A stretch of 64,000 nucleotides of DNA from assembly GCA_039720395.1 (NCBI GenBank), contig JBBPBK010000072.1:124001-188000 (forward strand), given 5' to 3'. This DNA comes from Liquidambar formosana. Lineage: Eukaryota > Streptophyta > Magnoliopsida > Saxifragales > Altingiaceae. Position numbers and translations under genes: made by a program. The notes under the pieces were generated by a model that saw nothing but the letters and a program-made list of their open reading frames with translations, was not told the DNA's origin and searched no databases. Shown one piece after another: positions 46,446 to 56,973 of the stretch; the stretch's first letter is position 1, and every line of letters begins with the position of its first letter.

Positions 46446-46695
46446 TAAAAAACCACCAGAAGTGGAATAATGGAAGATCAAACCACCAGAAGTGGATTAA
46501 TGACATATCAAACCACTAGAAGTGGAATACTAAACCACTAGAAGTGGAGTAATAAAATACCAAACCACTAGAAGTGGATTAATGAAATACCAAACCACTA
46601 GAAATGGAGCAATGAAATATCAAACCACCAGAAGTGGAATGAATATATTTGGTGTGGAAAAATAAAATACCAAACCACTAGAAGTGGAATGACAC
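46446..46695 (+). repeat. Array of CCACT-AGA-AGTGG mini-hairpins in copia-1
   Basis: Eight copies of 'aaaccactagaagtgg' or 'aaaccaccagaagtgg' are spaced mostly 22-50 bp apart (about 46450-46690). The core CCACT AGA AGTGG is a perfect 5-bp stem with a 3-nt loop. Two further loosely related 'accagaagt' segments occur at about 48160 and 48347. Confidence 0.85.
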
Positions 46696-46795
46696 TGAAG
46701 AAATAAGCATCGGTTTATAGAATAAACCTACGAGATAAGTGTTTTAAGTAAATACTTGGTTGAGGTTTTGTGTGTTATACTGTGTTGACAGCACG

Positions 46796-47980
46796 AACCC
46801 ATTTTACCATTTAATTCATAACTTTAGTTCTAGTTATGATTTTGAAATGAAATGAATTGGATTTTGTCACTGACTTGTTGGGCTAACATCCTACCAATTT
46901 TCATGTCATTGGGTGACCATTTGATATTTTTTGCGTAATTATTTCGTGGTACACCTGAATCTGGGATTTCTGCTAGACAGCACTAACTCAATATTGAAAA
47001 ATATTTTTGAATGGGTTTTGCTAGGTATTTCTCTACCAAATTTTGAGGTTACAAAGTACATTTGATATGCTTTTAAGTGATATAAACCCCAAAGCCCATT
47101 TCTTTTTGGATTGAACATATAAAAATTCATTTATACGCATCACAAATTGTTTTCACTAAAATTTCAGATTTGGTCATTGTACTTGGAGCAGATTACAGAT
47201 TTTTTGCTACTTATTAGTAGCATTTTGAGAACTAGAGAGACCAACTGGAGATTGTCTCTGCAGCCCATTAAGAATCCTAACCCCATTTTGGCATGCGTTA
47301 GTTTAATTAAAGGCACTCCCAATAGTGCCAATTGCCTAAGCAAACCTTGAAGAATTGATGAAAGGCTATCTATTAATTCTATTCTGCCATTGGAGAAGTA
47401 CTAGTGCTTTGGGTAAGTTACTCTAACCGTGGTAAAGATACCTTGGCATATGTATCAATATGGAATTATTTTCTCTATAATATTAAAAAAAAAAAAAAAT
47501 GGTCATAAAGCTTTATAAAACAAGTAAATTGGTTTTACTTACTACGTGATAACAATCAATTTTGATTTATGAGTTTGAAATTATTTGTTGGCCAATTTTT
47601 TGATTATTATCAAAACCATTTCATCATTAAATTTGATGACCATTGAAATTAAATATTTGTGACCATAATTCTTTTGATATTTGATTCTTTTGAAAATGAT
47701 CGATTTATTGCAAAATCTTATATAGATAAATATTTTCAAGATATCAAAATGTGACAATACACTGAACAGAGTGGCAAGATTGTGAAAATATTTTAATATT
47801 TCTTGCCTTGTAAGTACTATTGTAGGTGTACTAATTACTTCACGTCTATATCTAGTGAATATATGTTCCCCTATATACTCACCTGAAAACAAGCATAATT
47901 TATAAACTAGTATATGGGAAATCAAATATGAATTGCAATATGATATTGCAGATCTAATTTTAAGATGATTGTTAAAAATA
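46796..47980 (+). other. Copia-1 interior with no recognisable gene
   Basis: The gag gene would be expected here or just upstream, but no capsid or zinc-knuckle motif could be found in any frame. The sequence is AT-rich and has many stops. Confidence 0.5.
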
Positions 47981-47984
47981 TATG

Positions 47985-48450
47985 TCTAGAAGACAGTGCT
48001 ATAACTCACACAATCATTAAATTTCCAATATTTATCATTATTCAAAACTATTGTCAATACCATATGAGGTTCATCTAACCTAATTGAAGGTTCCAGAAGA
48101 GCAAATATAATATTGTCAAAAAGAACAAAAATTTATGTTGACAATTCTTTATATTCTACCAGAAGTAGAAGAAATTTATTGAGTTTTTAAAATTTACATC
48201 GTAAATAGTTATCATATTGAAACCATTAACAATGGAAATGAGGAATATCTTTATATTACCTCTATGATTTTGGGGTAGAAGCTCATATTAAATATTTTCT
48301 CTTCTATACGATTATAAGCACAATTGAAACACGTGTGGTAGCGCACCAGAAGTGCTCTAACATAAAGATCTTTATACTTTAACATAATCACAATGATGGT
48401 AAGGGATGGTAATCACAGTATGGTAAGAATTCACACACCCAAACTCACAA
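47985..48450 (+). pseudogene. Copia-1 protease and GAG-pre-integrase remnant
   Basis: Near 47990 the frame reads EDSAITHTI, the aspartic protease active-site region of copia elements (DS-A/G-TTHTI type). After a frameshift, SNLIEGSRRANII and YSTRSRRNLLSF follow (48075-48190), and ISTIETRVV at about 48310. These match the stretch between protease and the integrase zinc finger in this family. Several stops and shifts interrupt it. The frame ends at 'NSHTQTHK', after which the integrase core is absent. Confidence 0.7.
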
Positions 48451-51093
48451 AGTGATGTTTTTACAGTAAGATTTGCAGATTGTCATTTTGATGAAGCACA
48501 GTTCCCGTCGTTAGGAGGAGGAAATCCACTGATAGAAGAACGACGTGAACTTTCTTGGAATGTACCATCTTTGTCCCATCTTGATCCACGTACTGCTCAA
48601 TGTGAAACTGAAGTACAGAGGATCACTCATCTTCAGAAGATTGCTAATCAAATGCCTGATGCATTTACAGACGCAGCAAAAATAACTAAGTCTTATATAC
48701 CGGCTGCAAACACACCAGCAAAGATCAATGTACCAATTGGTAAGTCTACTATTATTGCAGCAAATGAATCATCTACTATACGCCTGAAGCGTGGTAGACC
48801 CTTGGGTTCAAAAGATTTAGTTCCCCGGAAGAGGAAAATAAAAGGGCAACAAAATATAGAAAATAGTACTCCGGAAGAGGCTATTGAACAAGAAATAAAT
48901 ATTCCCACAAATTCTGATTTAATAACTCCTGAAAAGGAAAATGTCCCTGAAGAGACAGAAAACAATAAAGAGGCATATGTACATGGAAATGAAGAAATTT
49001 CCATAAACTATACATGTACAAAAGAATTGTGGGATCGCTCAGAAGTGGTTATTAATGAATCATCTATTGGTACACCAGCAAAGATCAATGTACCAATTGG
49101 TAAGTCTACTATTATTGCAACAAATGAATCATCTACTACACGCCTGAAGCGTGGTAGACCCTTGGGTTCAAAAGATTTAGTTCCCCGGAAGAGGAAAATA
49201 AAAGGGCAACAAAATATAGAAAATAGTACCCCGAAAGAGGCTACTGAACAAGAAATAAATATTCCCACAAATTCTGATTTAATAACTCCTGAAGAGGAAA
49301 ATGTCCCTAAAGAGACAGAAAACAATAAAGATGCATATGTACATGGAAATGAAGAAATTTCCATAAACTATACATGTACAAAAGAATTGTGGGATCGCTC
49401 AGAAGTGGTTATTAATGATGTATTTTCTTTTGCAGTAGCTACTGAAATTTTGAAAGATGATGATGATCTTGAACCACGCACTGTAGACGAATGTCACAGT
49501 AGACCTGATTGGTTAAAGTGGAAAGAAGCAATCCAAGCAGAATTGGATTCGCTAGAAAAACGTAAAGTATTTGGACCTGTAGTCCTAACACCCAATGATG
49601 TGAAACCCGTGGGTTACAAATGGGTGTTTGTAAGAGAGCATAATGATAAAAATGAGATCGTAAGATATAAAGCTCGTTTAGTAGCACAAGGTTTCTTGCA
49701 GAGACCTGGGATTGATTATGAAGAAACATATTCACCTGTAATGGATCCCATTACATTTCGATATTTAATTAGTCTGTCAGTCTCAGAAGGACTTGACATG
49801 CGTCTTATGGACGTAGTTACTGCATATTTATGTGGAAAGTTAGATGCAGATATATATATGAAGATCCCTGAAGGATTCAAATTGCCTGAAGCAAATACAT
49901 CACAACCATGAAATATGTACTCAATTAAACTGAGACGATCCTTGTATGGATTAAAACAATCTGGAAGAATGTGGTATAATCGTCTCAGTGAGTACTTAGT
50001 TAAAGAAGGATATATTAATAATCCTATATGCCCTTGTGTATTTATAAAGAAATCAGAATCTGGATTCGCCATCATTGCAGTCTATGTTGATGATATAAAT
50101 TTAATTGGGACTCCTGAAGAGCTCATGAAAGCTACTGAATATTTGAAAAAAGAATTTGAGATGAAAGATTTAGGGAGAACAAAATATTGTCTCGGCTTGC
50201 AGATCGAGCATAAATCAAATGGAATTCTTATCCATCAATCAGCTTATACCGAAAAGGTATTGAAACATTTTAATATGGATAAAGCGCATCCACTAAGTTC
50301 TCCCATGGTGGTTCGATCTCTTGATATTAAGAAAGATCCATTTCGCCCCAAAGAAGATAATGAAATGGTACTTGGTCCTGAAGTACCATATCTTAGTGCA
50401 ATAGGTGCTTTGTTATATTTAGCACAATGCACTAGGCCTGATATAGCATTTTCAGTCAACTTATTAGCAAGATTCAGTTCTGCTCCAACTCGACGACACT
50501 GGAATGGTATTAAACATATTTTACGCTACCTTCGTGGAACTACAGATATGGGATTATTTTACTCAAAGGAATTAGACCGTGGTCCTTGTTTAAAAGGATA
50601 TGCAGATTCTGGATACCTTTCTGATCTTTACAAAGCTCGCTCACAAACAAGGTATGTATTTACATGTGGCAATACAGCGATCTCTTGGCGATCTACAAAG
50701 CAGACTTTAATTGCTACATCTTCTAATCACTCTGAGATACTTGCACTCCATGAAGCAAGTCGTGAATGTGTATGATTAAGATCTGTAGTCCATCACATTC
50801 GAGACACATGTGGGTTACCTCTGATTAAAAGTATGCCAACAACAATTTATGAAGATAATGTTGCATGTATTGCACAAATTCAAGGAGGGTACATCAAAAG
50901 TGATAGAACCAAACACATTTCACCAAAGTTCTTCTACACTCATGAACTCCAGCAGAGGCATGAAATTGATGTGAAGCAAATACGTTCCACTGATAATCTT
51001 GCGGATTTATTCACCAAGGCCTTACCATCGTCAACATTTAAGAAATTGGTATATGGCATTGGAATGCGTCGGGTTTGCGATCAGTTAAGTTGA
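48427..51093 (+). pseudogene. Copia-1 pol: integrase C-terminus, RT and RNase H
   Basis: One frame runs from about 48427 to the stop at 51091-51093, broken only by TGA at 49909-49911 and TGA at 50773-50775. Domains: VRFADCHFDE and LSHLDPRTAQ (integrase C-terminal extension); a basic linker with RGRPLGSKD and PRKRK, present twice; RT with KWVF, YKARLVAQGF, DVVTAYLCG, SLYGLKQSGRMWYNRL and an intact YVDD; RNase H with CTRPDIAF, KGYADSGY and DLFTKALP. Both stops can arise by C-to-T (or G-to-A) change, and there is no frameshift. The integrase DDE core is missing upstream. Product class: Ty1/copia polyprotein. Confidence 0.92.
48712..49431 (+). repeat. In-frame 360-bp tandem duplication in the pol linker
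   Basis: 48712-49071 and 49072-49431 are about 97% alike by eye and exactly 360 bp apart, so 120 codons are repeated without changing frame. Each unit carries TPAKINVPIGKS, RGRPLGSKDLVPRKRK and CTKELWDRSEVVIN. It lies between integrase C-terminus and RT. Confidence 0.93.
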
Positions 51094-51099
51094 TACTTA

Positions 51100-51352
51100 T
51101 CTTCTTATCAGGGGGAGTATTCATTTTTGGACGTATGCACGCTGTACTCTTTTTCCTTCGCCTAGGTTTTGTCCCATTGGGTTTTCCTGGCAAGGTTTTA
51201 ATGAGGCAGTTTCTTTAGTGCGTCCAACACCACTCTAAGATTTACAAAAATATTGTACTCTTTTTCCTTCACTAGTTTTTTCCCACTGGGTTTTTCTAGT
51301 AAGGTTTTTAACGAGGCACATTATCTTAGTGTGGTGGACATCCAAGGAGGAG
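51100..51352 (+). repeat. Copia-1 3' untranslated region with a duplicated block
   Basis: Contains 'tcagggggagta' (51103-51116), two copies of a ~100-bp block with 'gtactctttttccttc' and 'cccattgggttttcctgg'-type sequence (about 51146-51240 and 51253-51340), and the terminal purine tract before the LTR. Confidence 0.75.
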
Positions 51353-51669
51353 TGTTATAAATATTAAACATTGAGTGGACATTGAGTGGATGTCCACACC
51401 CCCTCCACTTTTTGATAATGGGAACACCACTTCATAAGTGGGTTAGGTAATCCCATCATGTGGACCTAATGCAAACAAAGATAAAAGGGGAAGGGGAGAA
51501 AGAAGAGAAGAAGAATTCGGAGAGAATGAAGGGAGGAGACTGAGACAGTGTGTCTCAAAGAGTTTTGCTGATCCTTGTATAATGTTTATACATTCAGATG
51601 GAAATCAAAGAAGATGAATGAGAAATTTATTCTCCTCATAACTTGTTCTAAATTCTTGGTTTTACAACA
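51353..51669 (+). repeat. 3' LTR of copia-1
   Basis: 317 bp, five differences from the 5' LTR, followed by CCCAA. Confidence 0.97.
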
Positions 51670-51674
51670 CCCAA

Positions 51675-52522
51675 GTGAATTTTCCAAATGGCCAGTTCAA
51701 ATTTTAGATTTTGGATTGGGTTATTGAAAGGGACGGTTTTGTTGCTTGCACGTATGTCGAGTGAAGATGTCCATCAATTGTGTCCATGGCCACGGCAGAA
51801 GTGACAAAAGATGAAAAATGAAACCATTTTTATCTGAAAGTGGGCCTATTAAACGCCTGATCCCTAAAGATTTTGGAATTTAAAGTGTAGAAATCTTTGG
51901 ACTATTGCTGTACGATCATGTAAAGATACAGAAGCGGAAAAAATGACCTACACTATTGGCATTCATAAAGCTAGCGCTTGTTTTACAATCATAGAACAGT
52001 TCTATACCTACCCCATAAGATTTGTTCCTATTAGACCAATTTTTTGAGAATTCTTGTTCAGACTCAAACTCTCGAAAAGATGCCACCTAAGCTACATGAC
52101 CATGGCCTACAATGGGTCTTAATGGATGTTGGCTAAAATCGAGTATGTTATTAGTGGGCTTAAACTGCTCCGAATAATCGGTCGAATCCAGATGTGATTA
52201 CCTATGTTATTATAGGTCTTTGGGAAGCTTTTGCATTGAAACCTGATTAGGACAGAGCTAGCCAAGATTGGCAGTGGATATGGTTTCTCGTTTCACTAAG
52301 CTTAGGAATCAAAAAAAAAAAAAAAAAAAATACAGAGTTTATAGGCTTAGGAATCCACTAAAATGGATTAAGTAAACGTCACTACTCACTCCCGACGATG
52401 ATAATCTGGCACTAGCTCCACAAGGCAATGCTGAATATTAAAAATAAAATAAATAAATAAATAAAGGGCATTACATATTGGTCTCGTTATTGGCAAATGA
52501 TTACTAAATTTGTAATAAATAA
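51675..52522. other. Intergenic DNA, no gene seen
   Basis: It continues the flank interrupted by copia-1. No supportable gene or element. Confidence 0.4.
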
Positions 52523-52824
52523 GGGTCTGTTTGGTTGTCCAATTCGAAATTAAATAATTTAAGAAATTTTACTTAATATTGAAGGTACATTCCATAAACT
52601 TGAATTAACAAATTTAAGAAAATGATGGTTATCATCACAAATAATAGTGAAACTTTAAAATAGTAGCATTTCATGAATTCCTTAAAATTGATTTTACAAC
52701 ATCGAATATAGTGATAACTCTAATATTTTAAAATATTATAATTCAAGATGATAAATTTATGCCTTCAACCTTATGCAAAATTTCTTAAATTGTTTAATTT
52801 CGAATTGGACGACCAAACAGGTAC
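52523..52824. mobile_element. MITE with ~50-bp terminal inverted repeats
   Basis: The left end GGGTCTGTTTGGTTGTCCAA and the right end (complement GTACCTGTTTGGTCGTCCAA) are inverted repeats that continue through 'ttcgaaattaaa' and 'aatttaagaaatttt' on both sides. Flanks are TAA on the left and TTA on the right. A Tourist (PIF/Harbinger) or hAT origin is possible. No ORF. Confidence 0.7.
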
Positions 52825-53210
52825 TTACTATTATCCTTAATTATTTGTTTGGAACCGAACCAATCTATAATTCCCCAAAAGAAAAAAAATCCCCCAAATC
52901 GATGTCTTTATGTGTGGAATGATGAACAAGGAACAGTGAGTTATATACACTCGAACTTGTTAGTGTGTATGATGTCTTGTTGGCAACTAGATATAATGGT
53001 ATGACGATAGAGCTATCCTAAAGTCATACCTTTGCACAAAATTTAACATAAGGACTAGGAGGAGAAGAATTTAGGGGATTTAGCCAATGGTCAAGCAAAT
53101 AACACTTATTTAGTAATTAGTCAACTAACATTTTTTCTAACTTATTTAGACCATTTGGCTCCTTACTGACAAAATTGCCCCATTTTTATGTTCTTTATAT
53201 CTCTTGTTGT
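52825..53210. other. Intergenic DNA, no gene seen
   Basis: Short AT-rich stretch up to the LTR of copia-2. Its last bases (gttgt) would be the target duplication of copia-2, but the other copy lies outside the window. Confidence 0.4.
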
Positions 53211-53734
53211 TGTCCCAAATATATAATCCTAGAGGTGGGTTGAATAGGGTTATTGACCAAATGAAAACTTAATTGGAAACTTAAAAACAAGTAGTTGCAA
53301 GCAACAATATATGTAAGAATAAGCAAATTTAAGGAGATTAAGAGGAAGAGAATGCAAACGAAGTTAACGAGGTTCGGCCTCCTGCCTACGTCCTCGCCTC
53401 AAGAACTCGCTTGAGGATTCACCAATCTACTATCACTCTCCTTCAAGGTGGAGCAGTAAAACTTTACAACACCAAGTGTTCTTCACCAACACTTGTTCAA
53501 AAACACTCTTCAAGTGCTTACAAATTAGGGTTTCTCTCAAGCCTTGGATACAAGATGAAATGAGTATGTTTTTGTGCTCAAGAAACTCTATCAAAAGAGT
53601 GGATACACAGAGATTTTAAAGCTCACACAACTATTGATTGAATCTTAATAAATGCTCACAAGTGAAATTAGGGCTTGTAAATGAATAATCTTGTTTTTAG
53701 CTCAATGAATGCCCATTAATGAGTTTAACTCATG

Positions 53735-53742
53735 TATATATA
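53735..53742 (-). promoter_or_regulatory. TATA box in the copia-2 LTR
   Basis: TATATATA in the minus-strand context GAGCTATATATACATGAG, about 120 bp downstream of the palindrome array. Very similar to the TATA sequence upstream of the env-like ORF (GGGCTATATATATGAG). Confidence 0.6.
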
Positions 53743-53859
53743 GCTCAATGGGTCCAAGTGACCTTTTTGTAGCAATAAATGCCGGGAAAGATGGTTTGGT
53801 GGGCATTTAATGCTCAAAAGACCGTTTAAAAAACTAGTCGTTATGTGACAGCCTGAAGG

Positions 53860-54173
53860 TTTTAGTCGTTTGAAACTTTTTTCAGTCAGCTGAAATGAGG
53901 TTACTGAAAATACTAGAGAAGGTGTAATTTGGGTCTTTTAGTATATGACTTTCAGTCGTCTCAAACTCTCTTTTAGTCGTCTCAAATATATTTTCAGTCG
54001 ACTCAAATGAGTTGTCTGAAATTTACAAAGAGATGTTTTTAGACTAAGACAGTTTGAGTCTGCTAAAAGACTTTTCAGTCTGCTGAAATTCCATTTTAGT
54101 CGTCTAAAACTTCTTTCAGTCGTCTAAAACAATGTTTCAGTCGACTTAAAGTTATTTTCAGTCGTCTGAAATT
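53860..54173. repeat. Array of TTTCAGTCGTCTGAAA quasi-palindromes in the LTR
   Basis: About ten copies of a ~17-bp imperfect palindrome (variants tttcagtcgactcaaat, ttttagtcgtctaaaac, tttcagtctgctgaaat, tttcagtcgtctgaaat). They form two clusters, with spacings of about 20 bp within a cluster. Confidence 0.9.
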
Positions 54174-54560
54174 TCTTTTTCATAGACATGTATAAAATTC
54201 TAAGTCATTTGGCCTTGGGATTAAAATCCCTTCTCTATGGATCGTTATAAAGGTTCATTTAAGACTTAAATGAATGATCCTAAGCCCTTAATCACATATA
54301 AACAAAGATTCAGATCAAATCTTATAATTTTGATCCTAACACTCTTAATAGAAGCTAATCCCTTCGCTTGAAGTCTGTTTGAGTGTTGGTCAATGTTAAC
54401 TTGTGTTCTTTACTGCTTTTCTATTTTTGATTAGGCAGATATGTCCTGGTAGCTTGAATTCCTTAATTACCTGTCTCATATTGAATTAAACTGCTCATTA
54501 GGCCATCTAGTACATTGTTATCATCAAAATCATGGGATTGAAACCTTTTAGGTCAACAAT

Positions 54561-54573
54561 CTCCCCCTTTTTT
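54561..54573 (-). promoter_or_regulatory. Polypurine tract of copia-2
   Basis: Minus strand AAAAAAGGGGGAG, two bases before the LTR start; the primer site for plus-strand DNA synthesis in LTR elements. Confidence 0.8.
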
Positions 54574-55001
54574 ATGATGACAATCTACAGATGTATGATT
54601 TGGGGAAATAAATCTTTATAGGAGCTAATTTGCTCCCCTTATCAACATGCATGGTATTCAATTATCAATTTTACACAATAGGAATTCACATATGAGAATT
54701 TTTAAGCAACAAAAATAAGCTTGGCACCAAACAAAAAATTCATTTCATAAATGGTAATCATTTTAAGTACAATTTGATGCTTTCATATACCAATATTCTA
54801 CTATAAACCAAAAAGATATCAAAAATATCAAATTAACCACAAAGATTTATCAAGTATATCAAATACATGTACCAAAAGACATCAAAAACATGTAGAAACA
54901 TCTCCCAAAAACATCTCATACATCTCATCTCCCCCTATGGCATCATCAAAAGAAAATCAAAAATGAAATGTAGACAAAGAGTCTCAAAGCTACTGCTGCA
55001 T
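54574..55001 (-). other. 3' untranslated region of copia-2
   Basis: Between the env-like ORF stop and the polypurine tract. AT-rich, no gene. Confidence 0.6.
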
Positions 55002-56540
55002 CTAGGATTGAGTCTGCTTGATATCATTGATATCGGTACTCATGATATCGAGACGATCATGCAGACCCTCCAGCTTCTCAGTGAAGTACTTCTGCATGTC
55101 GATTATTTGCTGGGAGAGGGAGGAGAAAAGGTCGCGAATGGTAGCAGAAGGAGAAAGGGGAATAGGTGCAATGGGAATGGATGGTGTGGGTGGTGTGGTA
55201 AAGGGAGTAGCAAGAGGGATAGTGGAGGTGGAAGGAGTAGTGGTGGTAGGTGGGGGAATGTTGGAATCAGGGGGGAGAATGGTGTCAACATCCATCTCTG
55301 CATCCTTAGCTTCTTCACCTAAGGGCTCGCTAGTGGCTGTGCCTTGCTTTACCCAAATACCATCACGAACTTCGTACTTCATCAGACTAAGCATGGTCTT
55401 ATTGATGTAGTCCCGAAAGCTGTGCTTGAATTCATCATGTCCTATCAATGGCACCCTAAAATGCTGAAAAATTACTGTGAGAGTGACTCCATAGGGCAAA
55501 ATACTCTTGCCTTCACCTTTCTTACTTTTGGCTTCATTTTTGGTCTTGTCCACACAAGATTTCATGTGATACATCATCAGGTGGCCTAGATTGATGTGCT
55601 TTCCTGTCAAAATGCACCAAAGTAGGCAAATGTCCATGTAGGACACATGATCTTTGCCACTACCCCTAGGCACAAGATTATAAAAGATGATTTTGTGCAA
55701 AAGGTTATTTTCAAGAGAGAGATCTTTGAGGGGTGGTTTAAATGGTTTGGAAATATCATTACGGCCAAAGATAAGATTGAGGGCTGTGATGTGGTGGAAT
55801 CCATCGATACGAGGCTAGGCATGAGTGTCCGAAATGGTGACACCACCTTGAGGGACTTTGAAAATGGCATTTAAAATGGCATCAGTGAGTATAATGTGTT
55901 TGCCATTAACAAAAGAAATGATTTTGTCAGGGTTTGGCATGGTGAAATTTGTGTAAAAAATACGGACTAAAATAGAATAGCATGGGAGAGAGAGAGAAGC
56001 AAAATCCAAGAGCCCAATGTCTTTGAGCAGTGAGGGGATACAAAAGTGATACATATCAAGAAATGGCTGCTCAATGATTTTAGGATAAACAACTTTCTTG
56101 TTTTTAAATTTTGAATCATAGAGAAGTTTGAGTGTAGGGGTTTGGGAATTGAGGGAATCAAAACCTAGGGAAGGGGCATCATGGCGTGCCTTGGTGCGTT
56201 CTTCATAGAGGAGATCTTCCTCGTCCGGTTCATTGCTGGGGTCGTAAGCGGGATCACCTGGTTGAGCACGAAGCTGTGGAGAAGGTGGAGGAGGAGAAAC
56301 ATGCTGTGGAGGCTCTTAAGGAGGAGTTGGTTCACGGTCTTTGACGACGTGAGTGGCGAGTCTCTTAGAGTGAGGCCGACTGCGAGAAGTGCGAGCCACA
56401 GTGGTTTTCTTAGCCTTGGTGGGTTTGGATGACTCCCCTTGCTCGGAGTTCTTTCGTTTCTTCACATTTTTCGGCAGTGGAGGGTCAGCAATGGGGTTTT
56501 TGTCATGAAATCCCAAGTTTGTAGCCTTCAATCTTGCCAT
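55002..56540 (-). pseudogene. Env-like / plant-transposon ORF of copia-2 (third ORF)
   Basis: One minus-strand frame of 513 codons, broken only by TAA (56316-56318) and TAG (55815-55817), both explicable by C-to-T or G-to-A change. It starts ATG in the context TTCCATGGCA. The N-terminus is basic and Pro/Ser-rich; the middle has FVNGKHIILTDAILN, YNLVPRGSGKDHVSYMDI and LLWCILTGKHINLGHLM, the style of the 'putative plant transposon protein' domain. The C-terminal part is Pro/Thr-rich, then a helical, coiled-coil-like tail (DLFSSLSQQIIDMQKYF). The position after pol matches the env-like ORF of SIRE elements. I see no strong signal peptide or transmembrane helix, so an envelope role is not shown. 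Confidence 0.75.
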
Positions 56541-56973
56541 GGAAGAGGTTTGAAAGATAGTAGAGAAGGTTTAGAGGAGTTTCGGAGGAAGAGAGATGGA
56601 GAGATGGAGTGGAGAGAGAAAAAGTGCACAAAAAGTGAGTTTTTAAAAATTAAGGCTCGAATCTCATATATATAGCCCTGATAGTTTCAATCGGCTGAAA
56701 CTTGTTTTAGTCGTTTGAAACTAGCATTTCGAACGCCTAAGTAGGGTTTCAATCGTCTGAAATACTCGACTGAAAAAGACAGAGAGCAAGAAAAAAGGGA
56801 TAATCCGGCCCTAGGTTTCAGTCGGATGAATTTATAATTCAGTCGTCTGAAACTGTGATTTCGGACGCATGAGGTAAATTTTAGTCGTCTGAAAATTAAT
56901 TCAACCGGCTCAAAAACTCAGAGAGAAAGAATATAACACAAATTAAAATAAATTTCTCAAATTAGGCAAGTCA
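56541..56973 (-). promoter_or_regulatory. Candidate internal promoter between pol and the env-like ORF
   Basis: In minus-strand order: an array of quasi-palindromes (56685-56915), a TATA box GGGCTATATATATGAG (56666-56674), then ~125 nt of leader rich in CTCTCTCC-type pyrimidines, then the ORF start at 56540. The array units (e.g. attcagtcgtctgaaac, tttcaatcgtctgaaat, ttttagtcgtctgaaaa) are the same motif as in the LTR. Promoter function is inference. Confidence 0.55.
56685..56915. repeat. Array of quasi-palindromes upstream of the env-like ORF
   Basis: About seven clear and two or three decayed copies of the motif tttcagtcgtctgaaa, matching the array in the LTR at 53860-54173. Confidence 0.88.

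Larger units (their letters stand above)
44905..51669 (+). mobile_element. Ty1/copia retrotransposon, copia-1
   Basis: LTRs 44905-45221 and 51353-51669 are both 317 bp, start TGTTATAAAT, end TTACAACA and differ at five positions (~1.6%). The flanks are a perfect 5-bp duplication, CCCAA (44900-44904 and 51670-51674). A purine tract (AAGGAGGAG, ending 51352) precedes the 3' LTR. The gene order protease - (integrase core missing) - integrase C-terminus - RT - RNase H is that of Ty1/copia. The gag region is not recognisable. The 5' half holds several tandem duplications. The element is non-autonomous because it lacks gag and the integrase core and has two in-frame stops. Confidence 0.97.
53211..54558 (-). 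repeat. 3' LTR of copia-2
   Basis: On the minus strand it starts TGTTGACCTAAAAGG directly after the polypurine tract; the plus-strand left end is TGTCCCAAATATATAATCCT, so the ends are TG...CA. About 1348 bp. It contains the quasi-palindrome array (53860-54173) and a TATA box (53735-53742). Confidence 0.85.

Noticed and set aside
47581..47925. 114-codon minus-strand frame in copia-1
   Set aside because: Antisense to the element, AT-rich, no recognisable domain.
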